From the NCBI GenBank assembly GCA_029204225.1, contig CM055105.1, forward strand, positions 49,859,720-49,923,719: DNA of 64,000 bases, in the 5' to 3' direction. Of this stretch, positions 10,740 through 21,295 are shown one piece after another (the stretch's first letter is position 1; the number at the start of each line of letters is the position of its first letter). The position numbers and the translations under genes were made by a program. The notes under the pieces were generated by a model. It ran no database searches. It saw only the letters and a list, made by a program, of their open reading frames with translations, and had not been told where the DNA came from. This DNA comes from Diphasiastrum complanatum (taxonomy: Eukaryota > Streptophyta > Lycopodiopsida > Lycopodiales > Lycopodiaceae).

Positions 10740-11147
10740 TCTATGGCGCGTAATACAACTGTCCACACGTGTGAGACCACACGTGCTACAATACACGTCA
10801 ATCTGCCATTCGGCCACCTACCCACACGTGCGAGCTAACACGTGCCAGAACACACGTCACCAAACCATTCGACCACATGGCCACATGTGCAAGTTTCACA
10901 CATGTGGATACAGAAGTGTGGTCCCACACGTCAAGTATTGATTGGGCCACGTGACCACACGTGCGAGCCGATACATGCAAGAACACATGTCGCTGATCCA
11001 TTCGGCCACGTGTCCCCATGTGAGATCCCACACGTGTTGATCCAGACGTGCAGTTTCACACATGCGTATACAAACCTGTGTTTCCACATGTCAGCTACTG
11101 ACTGGGCCACGTGTCACTGGGATTCACACGTGCCAACTTTTTTCTCC
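10740..11147. promoter_or_regulatory. P block 1: G-box-dense array upstream of a TATA box
   Basis: About 400 bp with roughly ten CACGTG palindromes and many CACATG/CATGTG near-matches, in degenerate tandem units of the type CCACACGTGCGAG and TTCGGCCACGTG. CACGTG is the core of the plant G-box and ABRE elements bound by bZIP and bHLH factors. The same block recurs at 24960-25355. Binding is unproven, but the array sits directly upstream of a consensus TATA box. Confidence 0.55.
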
Positions 11148-11155
11148 TATATAAG
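11148..11155 (+). promoter_or_regulatory. TATA box of P block 1
   Basis: TATATAAG about 25 bases before CCCGGGGATTGTA, where the match between the two P blocks ends. In this copy the sequence that follows is a U gene fragment. Confidence 0.5.
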
Positions 11156-11171
11156 TCCATTCCCGGGGATT

Positions 11172-11310
11172 GTACAATGGCCGGTGATTCCAGGGATTTC
11201 AGAAAGGTCAACATACGACGAGTTGAGGCTACAACTACTAGGTCTAGTGTTGTCGTATGCATTTGAGAAAGTAGCCCTGCAATCAGAAGAAGGCCACCAT
11301 ATGATGGCCT
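11172..11310 (+). pseudogene. U gene fragment behind P block 1
   Basis: Directly after the P block an ATG opens a 29-codon frame, and the stretch matches parts of U at 45415-45640 (the sequences for VALQSEEGH and for GDSRDF). It lacks about 90 bases of the U copy and stops soon, so it is a truncated cargo rather than a gene. Confidence 0.5.
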
Positions 11311-11765
11311 GACTAATCAAGAAATGTGTGTTTCTTGATTCTTGTTCTTTGAAATGCTTTCTAATTTAGCTTTTTATTTCTTGTTTCTTGATTATGTTTG
11401 TTGCATGTTAGATTAGTTTCATTCAGAAGGATCTATTTCATTCGATTTTGCAGCAAGTAGGAGTAGGAATTTGTTAGGTGTTCATCCGAGTAATAGGCTA
11501 ATCCATTCATGAGCATCAGGACCTGCATGTTTTCAAGTAATGTGAGTACAGTTCAGGAGTGAATGTTGCCCGAGTATCCTCTGACATGTTGGATATAACT
11601 ACAACGCGATGAGATTTCTTTGCCTGAGTGGGTAATAAATCGAGAGGAGTAATTCATAAGAAACTCGTGAAGCTTGGTAATAAGCAGAAGTGAAACCCAA
11701 CCAAGAACGTGGCAAACTATAATCGATCTTAAAGAGAAGAATCAATAGATTGATAGGGAATCAGT
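11311..11765. other. Unassigned AT-rich stretch
   Basis: T-rich sequence with repeated TTTCTTGATT motifs, then mixed sequence; I see no open frame, known repeat or motif of note. Confidence 0.4.
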
Positions 11766-12528
11766 AAACAGAGTTTCTACATAAGCTTGCCATAGGCTTG
11801 TGTCGCAAGCCAACCATGCTCTGCCACGTAGGCTTGAGTGGATCTAGAGAGAGAAAGAGGTGGATCTTGCAAGCTACTATGTGGAAAGCCACGTAGGCAT
11901 GCCACATGGAAAACCATGTAGGTCTACCTCGTGCCAAGTCTTGCAACTTAGGGTTTGCAAACACGTAGGTCTAACATAGGCTTGTGTTAAACGTAGGTCT
12001 AACGTAGGTCTAACATAGCCATCCAGTCTTTGCCACGTAGGCCTGAGTGGACCTAGAGAGAGAAATAGGGGGCTCATAAACTGCTAGGTAGCCAACCACA
12101 TAGTCCTACCATAGGCTTGTGTGGTTTACCACATGGCCTACCATAGGCTTGTGTGGTTTACCACATGGCCTACCATAGACTTGTGTAGTAGGCCACATAG
12201 GCCTGCGATCGACCAAGGCTGTCATAGGTGCCCACGTGTCAAGTCACGTATGACTGCCATGTGGCAAATCATCCAGGCTTGGGGTTAGCCATGTGGCAAG
12301 CCACGTAGGCCCATCATAGGCTGGCAAGCTAACCAGGCTCTACCTACGTGGTCTGCTATTTGCGAAGCCTATTGCACACTAGCACATGGCAAGCCACGTA
12401 GGTCTACCACATGGCAAATCATGCAGGCTTGAGGGTTGCCATGTGGCAAGCCATGTAGGCCTACCATAACCTTGTATGTCAAGTCAACTGGGCCCTATGC
12501 CATGTAGCCTTGAGTGGACCTAGAGATC
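11766..12528. repeat. Q block 1: degenerate tandem repeats
   Basis: Built from variants of GCCACGTAGGCTTGAGTGGA, CCATAGGCTTGTGTGG and GCCATGTGGCAAGCCATGTAGG, repeated throughout. The right end (12408-12560) matches 26097-26235 directly, including the adjacent (TA)n. Short antisense frames arise from the repeats and are not genes. Confidence 0.7.
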
Positions 12529-12554
12529 TATATATATATATATATATATATATA
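12529..12554. repeat. (TA)13 microsatellite
   Basis: Uninterrupted TA dinucleotides; the matching position in Q block 2 (26211-26226) has eight units. Confidence 0.95.
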
Positions 12555-12676
12555 GGTGGGCTCAAATCTCTTGCCATAAAAACCAGCCAAGAAAATAAAC
12601 ATTTTCAAACCATAAATGTGCCCTAAAAGACACAAAAAAACAGCAAGTATCAAATCTAAAAAATCAGCACCAGAAT

Positions 12677-13534
12677 GTGTCGAAACCACACATTAGATGG
12701 ATGCAGGAACTCGCCCTCCTACAAGCCTTGTATGCTGAAAATTTCAGCCTGAAATTGCATTACAAACTCAAAAAACTAGCAAGCAAAGAATTAGGTTACC
12801 CCCAAAAAAACAATATTCCTTTGAACGAGATTGACGATTTGAAAACTATTATGACTAAAATGATTTGTTCGGCATTTAAAATTGCCAAAATCAAATTGCT
12901 CAAATACAAACGAATATCTGGAACCAATGATTTTAAATGGGTTTCGAAAGATACAGGTTCATATGAATGGAGTACTATAGATAGCAAGAATACCTTATGC
13001 ATTTGGAATTCCTATTTGATAGACAATTGCATTATCAGACTTGGGGATCATACTTGGCAATAGGTCGGGGGAATACCAATGAGTTTTTCATATTCACCAA
13101 TGTCTTGTAATTGGTACCTTTCTTTTTTTGAAATGCAGTTTATTAAGAGGCTTGCAAGATTAGGGGAAATTAAATTTATCAACGACTTCAAATATTCGTT
13201 CAGGTACGTTGACGATATATGCTTTATCAATAATCATACGGTTGGACGTTTCCTAGACAAGACTCAACCAAGAACACCTGACAATCCTTTTTGGATCTAT
13301 CCCCTGGAATACCTTGAGATAGATGGAAACGACAACACATGTAATTTGGTGAACTTTCTGAATATTACAATTACCTTTAACCCAATTACCGGTCGTACAC
13401 ATCTGTCCAAATATGATAAAAGGGGAGACCTTCCTTTTCGCTTTTTGCAATATATACACCTTGCCTCATATAGACCCGCGTGTAACTCATATAATAGATA
13501 TGTGGTAACTTGGGGTAGCTTGATATGTATCTAG
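12677..13534 (+). pseudogene. Reverse transcriptase, probably Penelope-like (copy 2)
   Basis: One frame of 285 codons with a single stop, TAG at 13061-13063, where a Gln before VGGIPM is likely. Visible RT landmarks: GGIPMSFSYSPMSCNWYL (the G-I-P-M-G motif before the catalytic strand), FFEMQFIKRLARLG, and FRYVDDI at 13199-13219 with the two catalytic Asp. Then come NPFWIYPLEYLEI, NLVNFLNITI and KYDKRGDLPF...QYI...SYRP, closely like the thumb region of Penelope-like elements. The upstream part shows only about 130 residues, so early RT motifs and any endonuclease are missing. Plant Penelope-like elements are uncommon; a conifer lineage is reported in the literature. An RT of another class is the alternative. 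Confidence 0.6.
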
Positions 13535-13960
13535 GCAACTAATAAAACAACAACACACCTCTGGATGGCTTCACAAGTTTCTCTAACTCATTCTTATGAC
13601 ACTATCATTATGTCTAACTTTCCAAATACTAGATGCAAGAGTATTTGACAGATTCCTAATTCTTTACTCTCCAAGTGTAGCTCATCGTAGATGCTTTGAG
13701 AATAATGCTACTAGTTATATTAAGGGAGGGGGAGATTTTGGATTTTTTGCTCTTGAATAGGGATTTTGGAAGTTCCTTTATTGCATTCAGGTTTGCCATT
13801 ACTTTTTCCCTATTTACTTTTATGGGCTAAGGCAATTGAAAGCCTTAAAAAAAAAAGCAATTTTTGTGGAGTACTTTGTAGACCTAGCAACCGTATCCTT
13901 TTAGAGGTGTATGCTATTTTTTTCCATTTGAAAAAGACTTCTAATAATCACTTAAGGGTC
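13535..13960. repeat. Repeat tail behind RT copy 2
   Basis: Collinear with 5039-5700 but without the 5341-5555 insertion/duplication. The last part (13800-13960) may be decayed gag coding sequence of the following gypsy remnant; no reliable frame. Confidence 0.5.
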
Positions 13961-13984
13961 ACTTGATTGGAAACTGGCACAGTG

Positions 13985-14254
13985 GCAATTCATAGTATGG
14001 ATTGTTAGCCGATTACCAAAAGGAGTGCAAATGGAATGTCCTCCATATTGAAAGATGCTATCCGAGTAGCTAAAGCCTACGACAGCACCATGATTGCCTC
14101 ACGAAAGAGTATGCACGGCCAATCAGCCCAAAAGCCTAAGAATGAAAAGCCAAAGAATAATAAGATAAAAAATCTATTTTTTGATGAACTAGAAGCTACT
14201 GCTTGCCAACAAACTTGGGCATCATGCCAAACAGAGATCCGAGAGGGAAAATAA
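13985..14254 (+). pseudogene. Ty3/gypsy gag fragment, copy 2
   Basis: Reads IVWIVSRLPKGVQMECPPY, then a one-base loss, then KDAIRVAKAYDSTMIASRKS and a basic tail ending EIREGK at TAA 14252. The LPKGVQ..CPPY...A.R.A..Y block is characteristic of gypsy gag proteins. Followed about 90 bases later by the protease remnant. Confidence 0.55.
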
Positions 14255-14339
14255 ATCATCAAGTTTCATGGCGATGGATTTACCCATAGGTAAATTGAAA
14301 GTCGATTTGTTAAATGGTTGTGAATTGATCGTTTAAGTC

Positions 14340-14998
14340 TAATCAATGGTTTCAAGTTAAAGGCAATATTCTAGGGAAAGACATAAGTATAATGTTTGAT
14401 TTTGGAGGTACTCACAACTTTTTGAATGTGCGGCTTGTATAGAAGCTTCGGGTGCCCACCATGGCCAGTGATCAACATTATGTGGTCCTCTAGCCTCAGG
14501 GTCACACACAGAAGTTTGGGATGTGAAAGTCCCTAATTTGGAGGTTCGGATGCAAGATCATGTTGAGCGGCTCGACTTCCATGTTACAACTTTGATAGAA
14601 CTTATGTAATCCTAGGATATGAATGGTTTTTTGATAAATCAGATTTGTTGAAAATAGATTTTAAAAATCATACTATTGTATTTAAAGATAAGTTTGACCA
14701 GATAGTCTCTATTTAAGGGGAGACCAATGTACTCCCTTCACTGATGGTTTCCTTGGCGGAAGTTATGGAAAAACTACATAATTCTAAGTATGAGCTTTTT
14801 CATCTTGTTTTGAAATCTCGTACGCATTGTGATGTGAATGTGTTAACATGCTTTAACACCAAAAATTAGCATAAAAAACAGCTTTTAATGCAAGATTTAA
14901 AACAAGAGTTCAATGATGTTTTTCCTAAATAGCTAAGATTTTCTGAGGTACATACTTCTAATTATATTGCAGTCCGTTGTTAGCACATAATCAAATTT
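14340..14998 (+). pseudogene. Ty3/gypsy protease remnant, copy 2
   Basis: Collinear with 6110-6720: the FDFGG active-site position, stops at the same two places, GYEW, then LKQEFNDVFPK. An additional stop replaces the Tyr of SIYGET (TAA near 14714) and one base is lost near 14586. Shares its stops with copy 1, so the family was already broken when duplicated. Confidence 0.55.
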
Positions 14999-15006
14999 TT
15001 CTAAAA

Positions 15007-15480
15007 TGGACCAAGCTGAGCGTCGATACTCTGCATACAAAGTTGACTGAGCCGAGTCCATCAAAAGTCGACCGATCCGAAGCCCTCCACAGTCGATCGA
15101 GCCGAGAATCCACTTGTAAATAGATTTTAAAAACCATACTATGGTATTTAAAGATAAGTTTGACCAGATAGTCTCTATTTATGGGGAGACTAATGTACTC
15201 CTGTCATCGATGGTTTGCTCGACGGAAGTTATGGAACAACTACATGATTCTAAGTATGAGCTTTTTCATCTTGTTTTGAAATCTCGTATCCATTGTGATG
15301 TGAATGATGATGTGAATGTGTTAACATGCTTTAACACCAAAAATTAGCATCAAGAACAACTTTTAATGCAAGATTTAAAACAAGAGTTCAATGATGTTTT
15401 TCCTAAATAGCTAAGATTTTCTGAGGTACATACTTCTAATTATATTGCAGTCCGTTGTTAGCACATAATCAAATTTTTCT
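15007..15480 (+). pseudogene. Minisatellite-protease chimera (copy 3 of gypsy protease)
   Basis: Bases 15007-15118 are the end of the 36-bp minisatellite region and its downstream spacer. At about 15118 the sequence switches to the gypsy protease C-terminal part (VFKDKFDQIVSIYGET). The same junction sits at about 36837, so this chimera was made once and copied. Confidence 0.6.
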
Positions 15481-15548
15481 AAAATGAAATCTTTGAAATG
15501 TTTTAGAAAAGAGCAAGAACATAAAGATAGATTTTCAATTTCAAAATT

Positions 15549-16615
15549 GCAGAAAACATCAAACAGAAAGTACCATTCACTTTTGATGTTAGGTAAGTAT
15601 GACCAAGCAAACACAATATCATGGAAGGACTTGTGTATATAAGGCCAAAGATTGTAATAAAATACGAGTGTAAAAGTGTCTCACATGAATGGTCTCAAAC
15701 ATTCTATTACAGTAGCGTAAATGTAAAAATATCTTTGCCTTGTCCTTGCGCATGCTGAGTTGTAGTCGATCCACCGTATTCCTAGTGAGAGTTCTTCTAT
15801 GTAGATCCTCGTCATCCTGCAAGCTAGTTAATACCTATAAAAGTTCAGTCTTTTAGCCAGTAAGTCTTCTTTTGCACCACTGCCTTGTCCCTCCTTTCCT
15901 TTATATCATTATACTTCTTTCTTTTTCCCATAGATTGTCCAAAAACCACCGAACTAGGGTTGTTTAGGTTGAAAGAACCAGGCCTTTCATTTGAGTTTTG
16001 GAAGAATTTATCTTGGACAGTGAAAAAACGTGGTCTTTTGAGGAGGCGTTCAATCTCTCTGATGTTTTCAGCATCTCCTAAGTGGCAAGGAGTTTAGTAG
16101 AAGGGTTTGCAGCAAATCAATCATGTGCTGGCGTAAAAAGAGAAAAGTATGTGTGACTTGACAACATCTCTGGCGAGCTTGTGTAGCCAAAGAAAAAAGC
16201 CATTCATCTAATTTTGGAAAGAATTTACTAAGATTGTTAATCATGAAACACGATGATCCCAAAAAAAAGAAATGACATGGAGACCCATTTTTTTTTTAGT
16301 TTTATAAAAAAAATACCCATATTTAAAATGCTTCAAATAAAGATATTGTAATGCTAAAAGAAATGTTGTATTTTGCAAGAAAATTAATCAAGCTACTAAA
16401 ATTTTGTTAATAGATTTTTATTAATAATTGCACATTAGCTTATATGAAATAATAATACTATTCAAAATTAAATCATTGGACACAACCATTAGAATAACTA
16501 AAAAAATAGTTTTTGCTTAATAAAACAAAAGTTTTTAATTTTTTTAAAAAAATTTAAAAGTGTCTTAAATTACAATTCTTGTATCAAGAAAAATATTTTT
16601 TAAGTTATGACTTAG
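15549..16615. repeat. R module, copy 3
   Basis: Collinear with copy 1, TATA box at 15636-15644; right end joined to the 85-bp copia-B scar. Confidence 0.7.
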
Positions 16616-16739
16616 TCTGAACCAAAAGGAATCATATGCACATAAATATGTCTCTTCAAATCATTCCTACAAGATCAGTTGAATCATCATGCAATAATCA
16701 TCGTTTCCACATCCTATTAGAGCAACATTGCTCCAAAGT

Positions 16740-17510
16740 TTTCCACAAATTTCTAGTCTCCAGTTCTTGTTACCTCCTAACCAAGATTTTGTTTATATTA
16801 TCCCTATTTCTGGAGCTGACCTCAATGCATTTCGCTTCCCTAGGGGACCAAACATAGTCAATAGGACCAAACACAGTCAAAAGAATGAATCCACAGCATA
16901 CTTCAAATACATAGACCCCTCAGTGGACAGATGGGAAAAAAAGATGGTTACCATATCGAGGTCATAAATGATAAGCCCTTAGCTGCTCCGTGCGCCTATC
17001 TAACGAAATATACATAGGGCTATAGGTCCAAGATCACGCGTATCCCCATGAAACTATTCCACATGATGGCTGATTCTAAACTACACGATCAGAACCTTTA
17101 TGACTGGGCCCAGTTTGCTTCCAACTGCCTCCATGACTATATCAAGAACAAGCAAACCTCCAGTTATTGGGCTATTTTCTGATAGATGTCACTTTGCAGC
17201 AGTTGAGTCACCGACCTCGAGTTCGAGACCACTTGATGCTAGCAGATAAAAGCTTGGGAGACTCCCTCAGAACCAGCCAAGAATACCAACTCTACTTCCA
17301 AGCCTATTGCAACATATTCCACACAAGCGGCTTCTCAAAAGAGAAAGAGTTCCTCCTCTCCACAAGGGCCAACTGCAAAGCACCAAACGGACGACCTAGT
17401 GAAGCTTACATCGAGAAAGACACCCATGTACTCTATGTCATGGATGAAGAATCGATACAAGCGAAGCGTCATGCCAAACTAGTTGACAATTTTTCACACC
17501 ATCTCCTTTA
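16740..17510 (+). pseudogene. S family coding remnant, copy 3 (deleted)
   Basis: The minisatellite and S N-terminus are deleted: the sequence jumps from the leader (about 16762) to the LPPNQDFVYIIPIS block. The shared TAG is at about 17015. The C-terminal part reads openly from about 17167 to 17511 (LLIDVTLQQLSHRP, then FQAYCNIFHTSGFSKEKEF and AYIEKDTHVLYVMDE) and is the clearest copy of this part. Confidence 0.55.
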
Positions 17511-17967
17511 GACATCTCCATTGATGAATACAATTTATAAGTTTTTGAAAGCAATGTACCAAAATTAGCCAATTAAAAAATGCCTATTCCTTGTTACACG
17601 ACTAAATAACATATAGTTAAAAAGCATATAATGAATCTATGCTATGTTGCAAACATATGCAAGTTACATTGCATTCATTTGCACTTCACAAATCATTGGA
17701 ATTTGAATTTGAACGAAATTATTGAAATGAGTAGATCAATGTTTAAATGAAGCGATAAATATTATAAGCTTCCCATTTAATTCAATTATATTTATATATT
17801 ATTGGTGCATTAATAGGATAAAAACTCGTTATAATTATTTTCTTTGTTTCTATTGATACAAGCAAGCACAGGTCGTCTAGATGATGACCACAATGCCTCT
17901 AAGGAGAAATAGTTTTTTATTTTTTTTTAATTTTGATTTTTCTTCAAATTCAAATTTAATGATCTTC

Positions 17968-18036
17968 CCATGTGTGGTGAGTTGGTGTCTGCACTTGAGT
18001 TGGGCTTGTACACTCAAGTTCGATTCTTTGCAATCC
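17968..18036 (+). repeat. tRNA-like / SINE-like segment
   Basis: TGGTGAGTTGGTG resembles a pol III A box (one base short) and AAGTTCGATTCTTT contains the B-box core GTTCGATTC about 33 bases later, the spacing of a tRNA. Related segments in minus orientation lie at 27080-27155 and 63485-63545. No cloverleaf can be completed, so this is not a tRNA gene. SINE head is the likeliest reading. Confidence 0.35.
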
Positions 18037-18559
18037 CCCCAAATTAATATAACCAGTAACATTATTCTCAAAGCATGTACTATGAGCTAAAAACAACACA
18101 TGAAGAGTAAAGAGTTAGGAATATGTCAAACACTTTTACACCTAGTATTTGGCAAGATCGGATTCTTTGCGATAACACCCCCCCAATTCTTAATATAACT
18201 TCTCAAAGCATCTAGTATGAGCTACAAACAACACTTGGTAAGTCTTAAGACTTGGAGAGTAAAGAGTTATGCATTTGTCAAATACTTTTACACCTAGCAT
18301 TTGGCAAGTTAGACGCAATGGTAGTAATTATAAGAATGAGTTAGACAAGCTTGTGAGGCCATCTAGAGGTGATTTGTTGTTTAGTTGCCTAGCTACATAT
18401 CAAGCTACCCCAAGTTACCAAACAATTTACTATTATTTTGAGTGACAACCATGAAGCTATCATGATTTGAAATGACATCAATATATTAAGCTACTCCCAA
18501 GTTGACCCTTTCCCAGGAAGCTTCTCTATTGAAACTATAGCAAAAAGCTCTTATTCAAA

Positions 18560-18860
18560 GGAACAATCAAGGGCCGAGTACTTACCATACGAGATGAAGA
18601 CCAACAAGTAGGGCAATGAAAGAAGATGTACGATTTACTTTGCTATGTGCTTGGAGGTATGCTAAGCATGCTTGGAATATGAAGAACATGTGTTTTCCAA
18701 AAATATTAGTAGTCTCACAAAAAGGCTTGGAGTAACATTAGAATTTAGAAGTGGTGCACCTACTTTGGATGGATGATTACTAACAAACAATTTTTGTCTC
18801 GTCCTTTTGCCGTGATATGTTCCCTCTTGTCGATATGATATTTTCATTGTGTGTCTAAAT
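18560..18860 (+). pseudogene. U gene C-terminal fragment
   Basis: Reads KEDVRFTLLCAWRYAKHAWN and then CFPKILVVSQKG, matching 45680-45850 where a deletion shifts the frame. This copy keeps the longer frame. Unknown protein. Confidence 0.4.
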
Positions 18861-19179
18861 ATTTTTTGAGCAGAATATGTGTAACCTAATTATTGTTGAT
18901 TTTGATTTAATGAGCATTCAATGTTCATTTAATACATTAAATCAAATATCAACGATGAGAACACATATATATACACAACGAGAAGAAGGATCATAGATTA
19001 TGAACTAAAGTGGACATTTCAAAAGCAGTGGAGAGATAGATTAGCAGTTGAGTGCCATATACATTGGCCCTAGATGACTATAATGGTCAATCTTAAAAGC
19101 TCCAATCAACAAATGTTGATGTTTTCAATGTACTCAATTCAAAAAATTGCGCCTAAAGGATTTTCTTCATAACATTTGT

Positions 19180-20390
19180 TCAGGAATAGTGGGCATCATG
19201 CTTATGATATTGCTCGCGCAGCCACTTGGAGCAGGTTCGAGTCAGCATTTGTCTTCGACCAGCAAATGCTTTTGATCTTTGGGTGTAAGCCTTATCAGCA
19301 TTGATGATAAAGCCTGAAGTGCACATCTGTTCAAAGATTTGTATGGAGTCTGCAGGAAAGTATTGTATCCGTAAATAGATCCTGGTATCCTCCATGTGAA
19401 GCGCCGGTTTGTTGGGATTGATGAAAAATTGTGGATCCTGCTCAAACCTTCGGCCCATGACAGTCATCAGAAACTGGCAGAACTTGTGTTGTAGCTTGAT
19501 TGTAGGATTGTCAGAATCGGAAGTTAATTTGCAAAAATTCTTGATGGATGTATGACATTCCTTCTGAGAAGAGAACGAGCCATCTATTATCGCAAAGTTG
19601 CAAGGATATGCTGATATGTGGTCTTCCGATCTCCATGCTAGCGCTCGTCTTCTATGAAAACTTGGGTCAAAAGAAGGATCATTCTGAATTTGCTTTGGTG
19701 ATTGATCAAGCATTTCATAGACATACGTATCTTTGAGGAATGAAGCTCTCCAACCGGTCGACGCAATTAAATCTGGCTGAGAAGAGCTCCCGATCGAATT
19801 AGATGCCGTCGTTGGAACTGACTTGTCCCCGTCTTTTTGTCCTATCAGAGTTGAACTACTGGCATGCTTATGATTTTGCTCACGTAGCGAGTTGAAGCAG
19901 TTTTGAGTCAGTATTTGTCTTCAATCAGTAAATGCTTTTGATCTTTGGGTGTACATGTAACCCTCATCAGCATTGATGATAAATCCTGAAGTGCACATCT
20001 CTTCGAACATATGTATGGAGTCTGCAGGAAAGTATTGAATCCGTAAATAGATCCTGGTATCGTCCATGTGAAGGACCGCTTTGTTGGGATTGATGGAAAG
20101 TTGTGGATCTTGCTCAAACCTTTGGCCCATGACAGTCATGAGAAACTGGCAGAACTTGTGTTGTAGCTGGATTGTAGGATCGCGAGAATCGGAACTCATG
20201 TCCCAGAAATTATTGATTGATGTATGACATTCCTTCCGAGAAGAGAACGAGCCATCTATTATCGCAAAGTTGCAAGGATATGCTGATATGTTGTCTTCCG
20301 ATCTCCATGCTCGTCTTCTACGAAATCTTGGGTCGAAAGAAGGATCATTCTGGACTTGCTTTGGTGCTTGATCAAGCCTTTCATTCACTA
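19180..20390 (-). pseudogene. M gene, copy a (two tandem modules, one stop)
   Basis: Minus-strand frame of about 402 codons from about 20388 to the stop at 19180-19182, broken only by TGA at 19921-19923 (FTD-stop-RQ, where other copies have GRRQ). It contains two homologous modules of roughly 200 residues: module 1 (20388-19860) and module 2 (19860-19180). Each has the order DPSFDP.F.RRR, AWRSED.ISAYPCNFAIIDG, SFSS.KECHTSI, LQHKFCQFLMTVMG.RFEQD, HM.DTRIYLRIQYFPADSI, EMCTSGFIINAD, RSKAF. The N-terminal coiled-coil part is missing because the 5' end is fused to copia-B gag at about 20390. No known family recognised; best preserved of five copies. Confidence 0.65.
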
Positions 20391-21295
20391 TCTATCCACC
20401 AAGGGTCTTCACCTCTTATGCTTGAAGATGAGAAACTTGACATCATGACAAAATCTTCATGAGAGCTCTCCTCTTCCTCTTGACCAAGGTTTGCTTGACT
20501 TTGAGTTTGCTTCTTCTTGAAGCACTCCGAGGGATAGTGCCTCGTCTTGCCACAAAATTAGCATTTGATCTTCGACTTATCCTTCTTTGGCTTGCTCGAG
20601 CTTTGACTTGGTTCTTCTTGAATGCAACACCTTTGCCTTTGGATTTTCTCTTGATCTTGATGAAAAGAGCCTTGTCATCTCCATCATTGAGGGAGAGCTT
20701 CTCCATCCTTGACTTGATGTGAGTTCTCCTACTCTCTTCGGCCATGAGGACTCCTTGGAGATCTCAAGTGAAGGCAACTTTCCCATGATTGCATAGCCTT
20801 GCACCTAGTTAGCAAAATCCATACTTAAACCATTCAAGATTGGTTGAACAAGTTGACTTTCCTTAATGGAATCTCCTATGTAAGCAAGGTCTTTGTTTAA
20901 GTCCTTAACTCTCAGGACATATGTATTTGATTATTCAAGGATAGCAACCTTGAAGTATTCTTGGATTCATATATCTTTTGAAGAGTTTCCCATGATTCTT
21001 GAGCCAAGGTGCAAGCACCTACCTCCTTAAGAAGCTCATGAGCTACATTCATTTTATACAATGGAGAGCAACCTTGCACCTCCTTTTGTATTTTGTAGCT
21101 TTCTGAGGGTGAATAGGCTCATCCTCTTCGCCACTCACTATATCCATTAGATCTTGTAAAATAAGGATTGATTCCATTCTTAGCTTCCAAGTCGAATAAT
21201 TAGAAGCATTCAATCTATCGTGTGAATCCAAGAGATATGCATTCATTGATCTCGACTTCACAAGGATATAGGAATCACCTAACTTGAACAAAAAG
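20391..21295 (-). pseudogene. Copia-B gag-protease fragment, copy a
   Basis: Minus strand: a gag start near 21291 (FKLGDSYILVKSRSMNAYLL, then LNASNYSTWKLRMES), a frameshift, then the middle of gag (KDLAYIGDSIKE, LNGLSMDFANLVQGYAIMGK), a basic stretch and the remains of a CCHC zinc knuckle. The family is the UBN2/retrotran_gag_2 type of Ty1/copia. It stops before the protease, where it is fused to M. Confidence 0.75.

Larger units (their letters stand above)
17476..19180. repeat. X region: AT-rich repeat, inverted copy at the window end
   Basis: 17600-18560 corresponds in inverted orientation to about 62990-64000, and 18600-19180 matches 45690-46250 (direct) and 62230-62850 (inverted). 17476-17573 also matches the 240-bp tandem units at 27640-27750. 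Apart from the tRNA-like segment and the U fragment listed separately I see no gene. Confidence 0.6.

Noticed and set aside
10798-11031. Frames in both strands of the G-box array (also 25011-25298)
   Set aside because: Low-complexity His/Val/Cys repeats from the CACGTG-rich tandem sequence; not conserved as protein between the copies.
10740-12560. A Helitron or MULE with defined ends
   Set aside because: I could not find a TC...CTRR end with hairpin, nor terminal inverted repeats with a target duplication, so the element class is left open.
17968-18036. A functional tRNA gene
   Set aside because: Box motifs are imperfect and no acceptor stem or anticodon arm can be paired.
20459-20722. Leu-rich plus-strand frame (also 28656-28919, 34346-34609)
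   Set aside because: Exact antisense of copia-B gag, including its zinc-knuckle region; hydrophobicity is a shadow of the Lys/Glu-rich sense strand.
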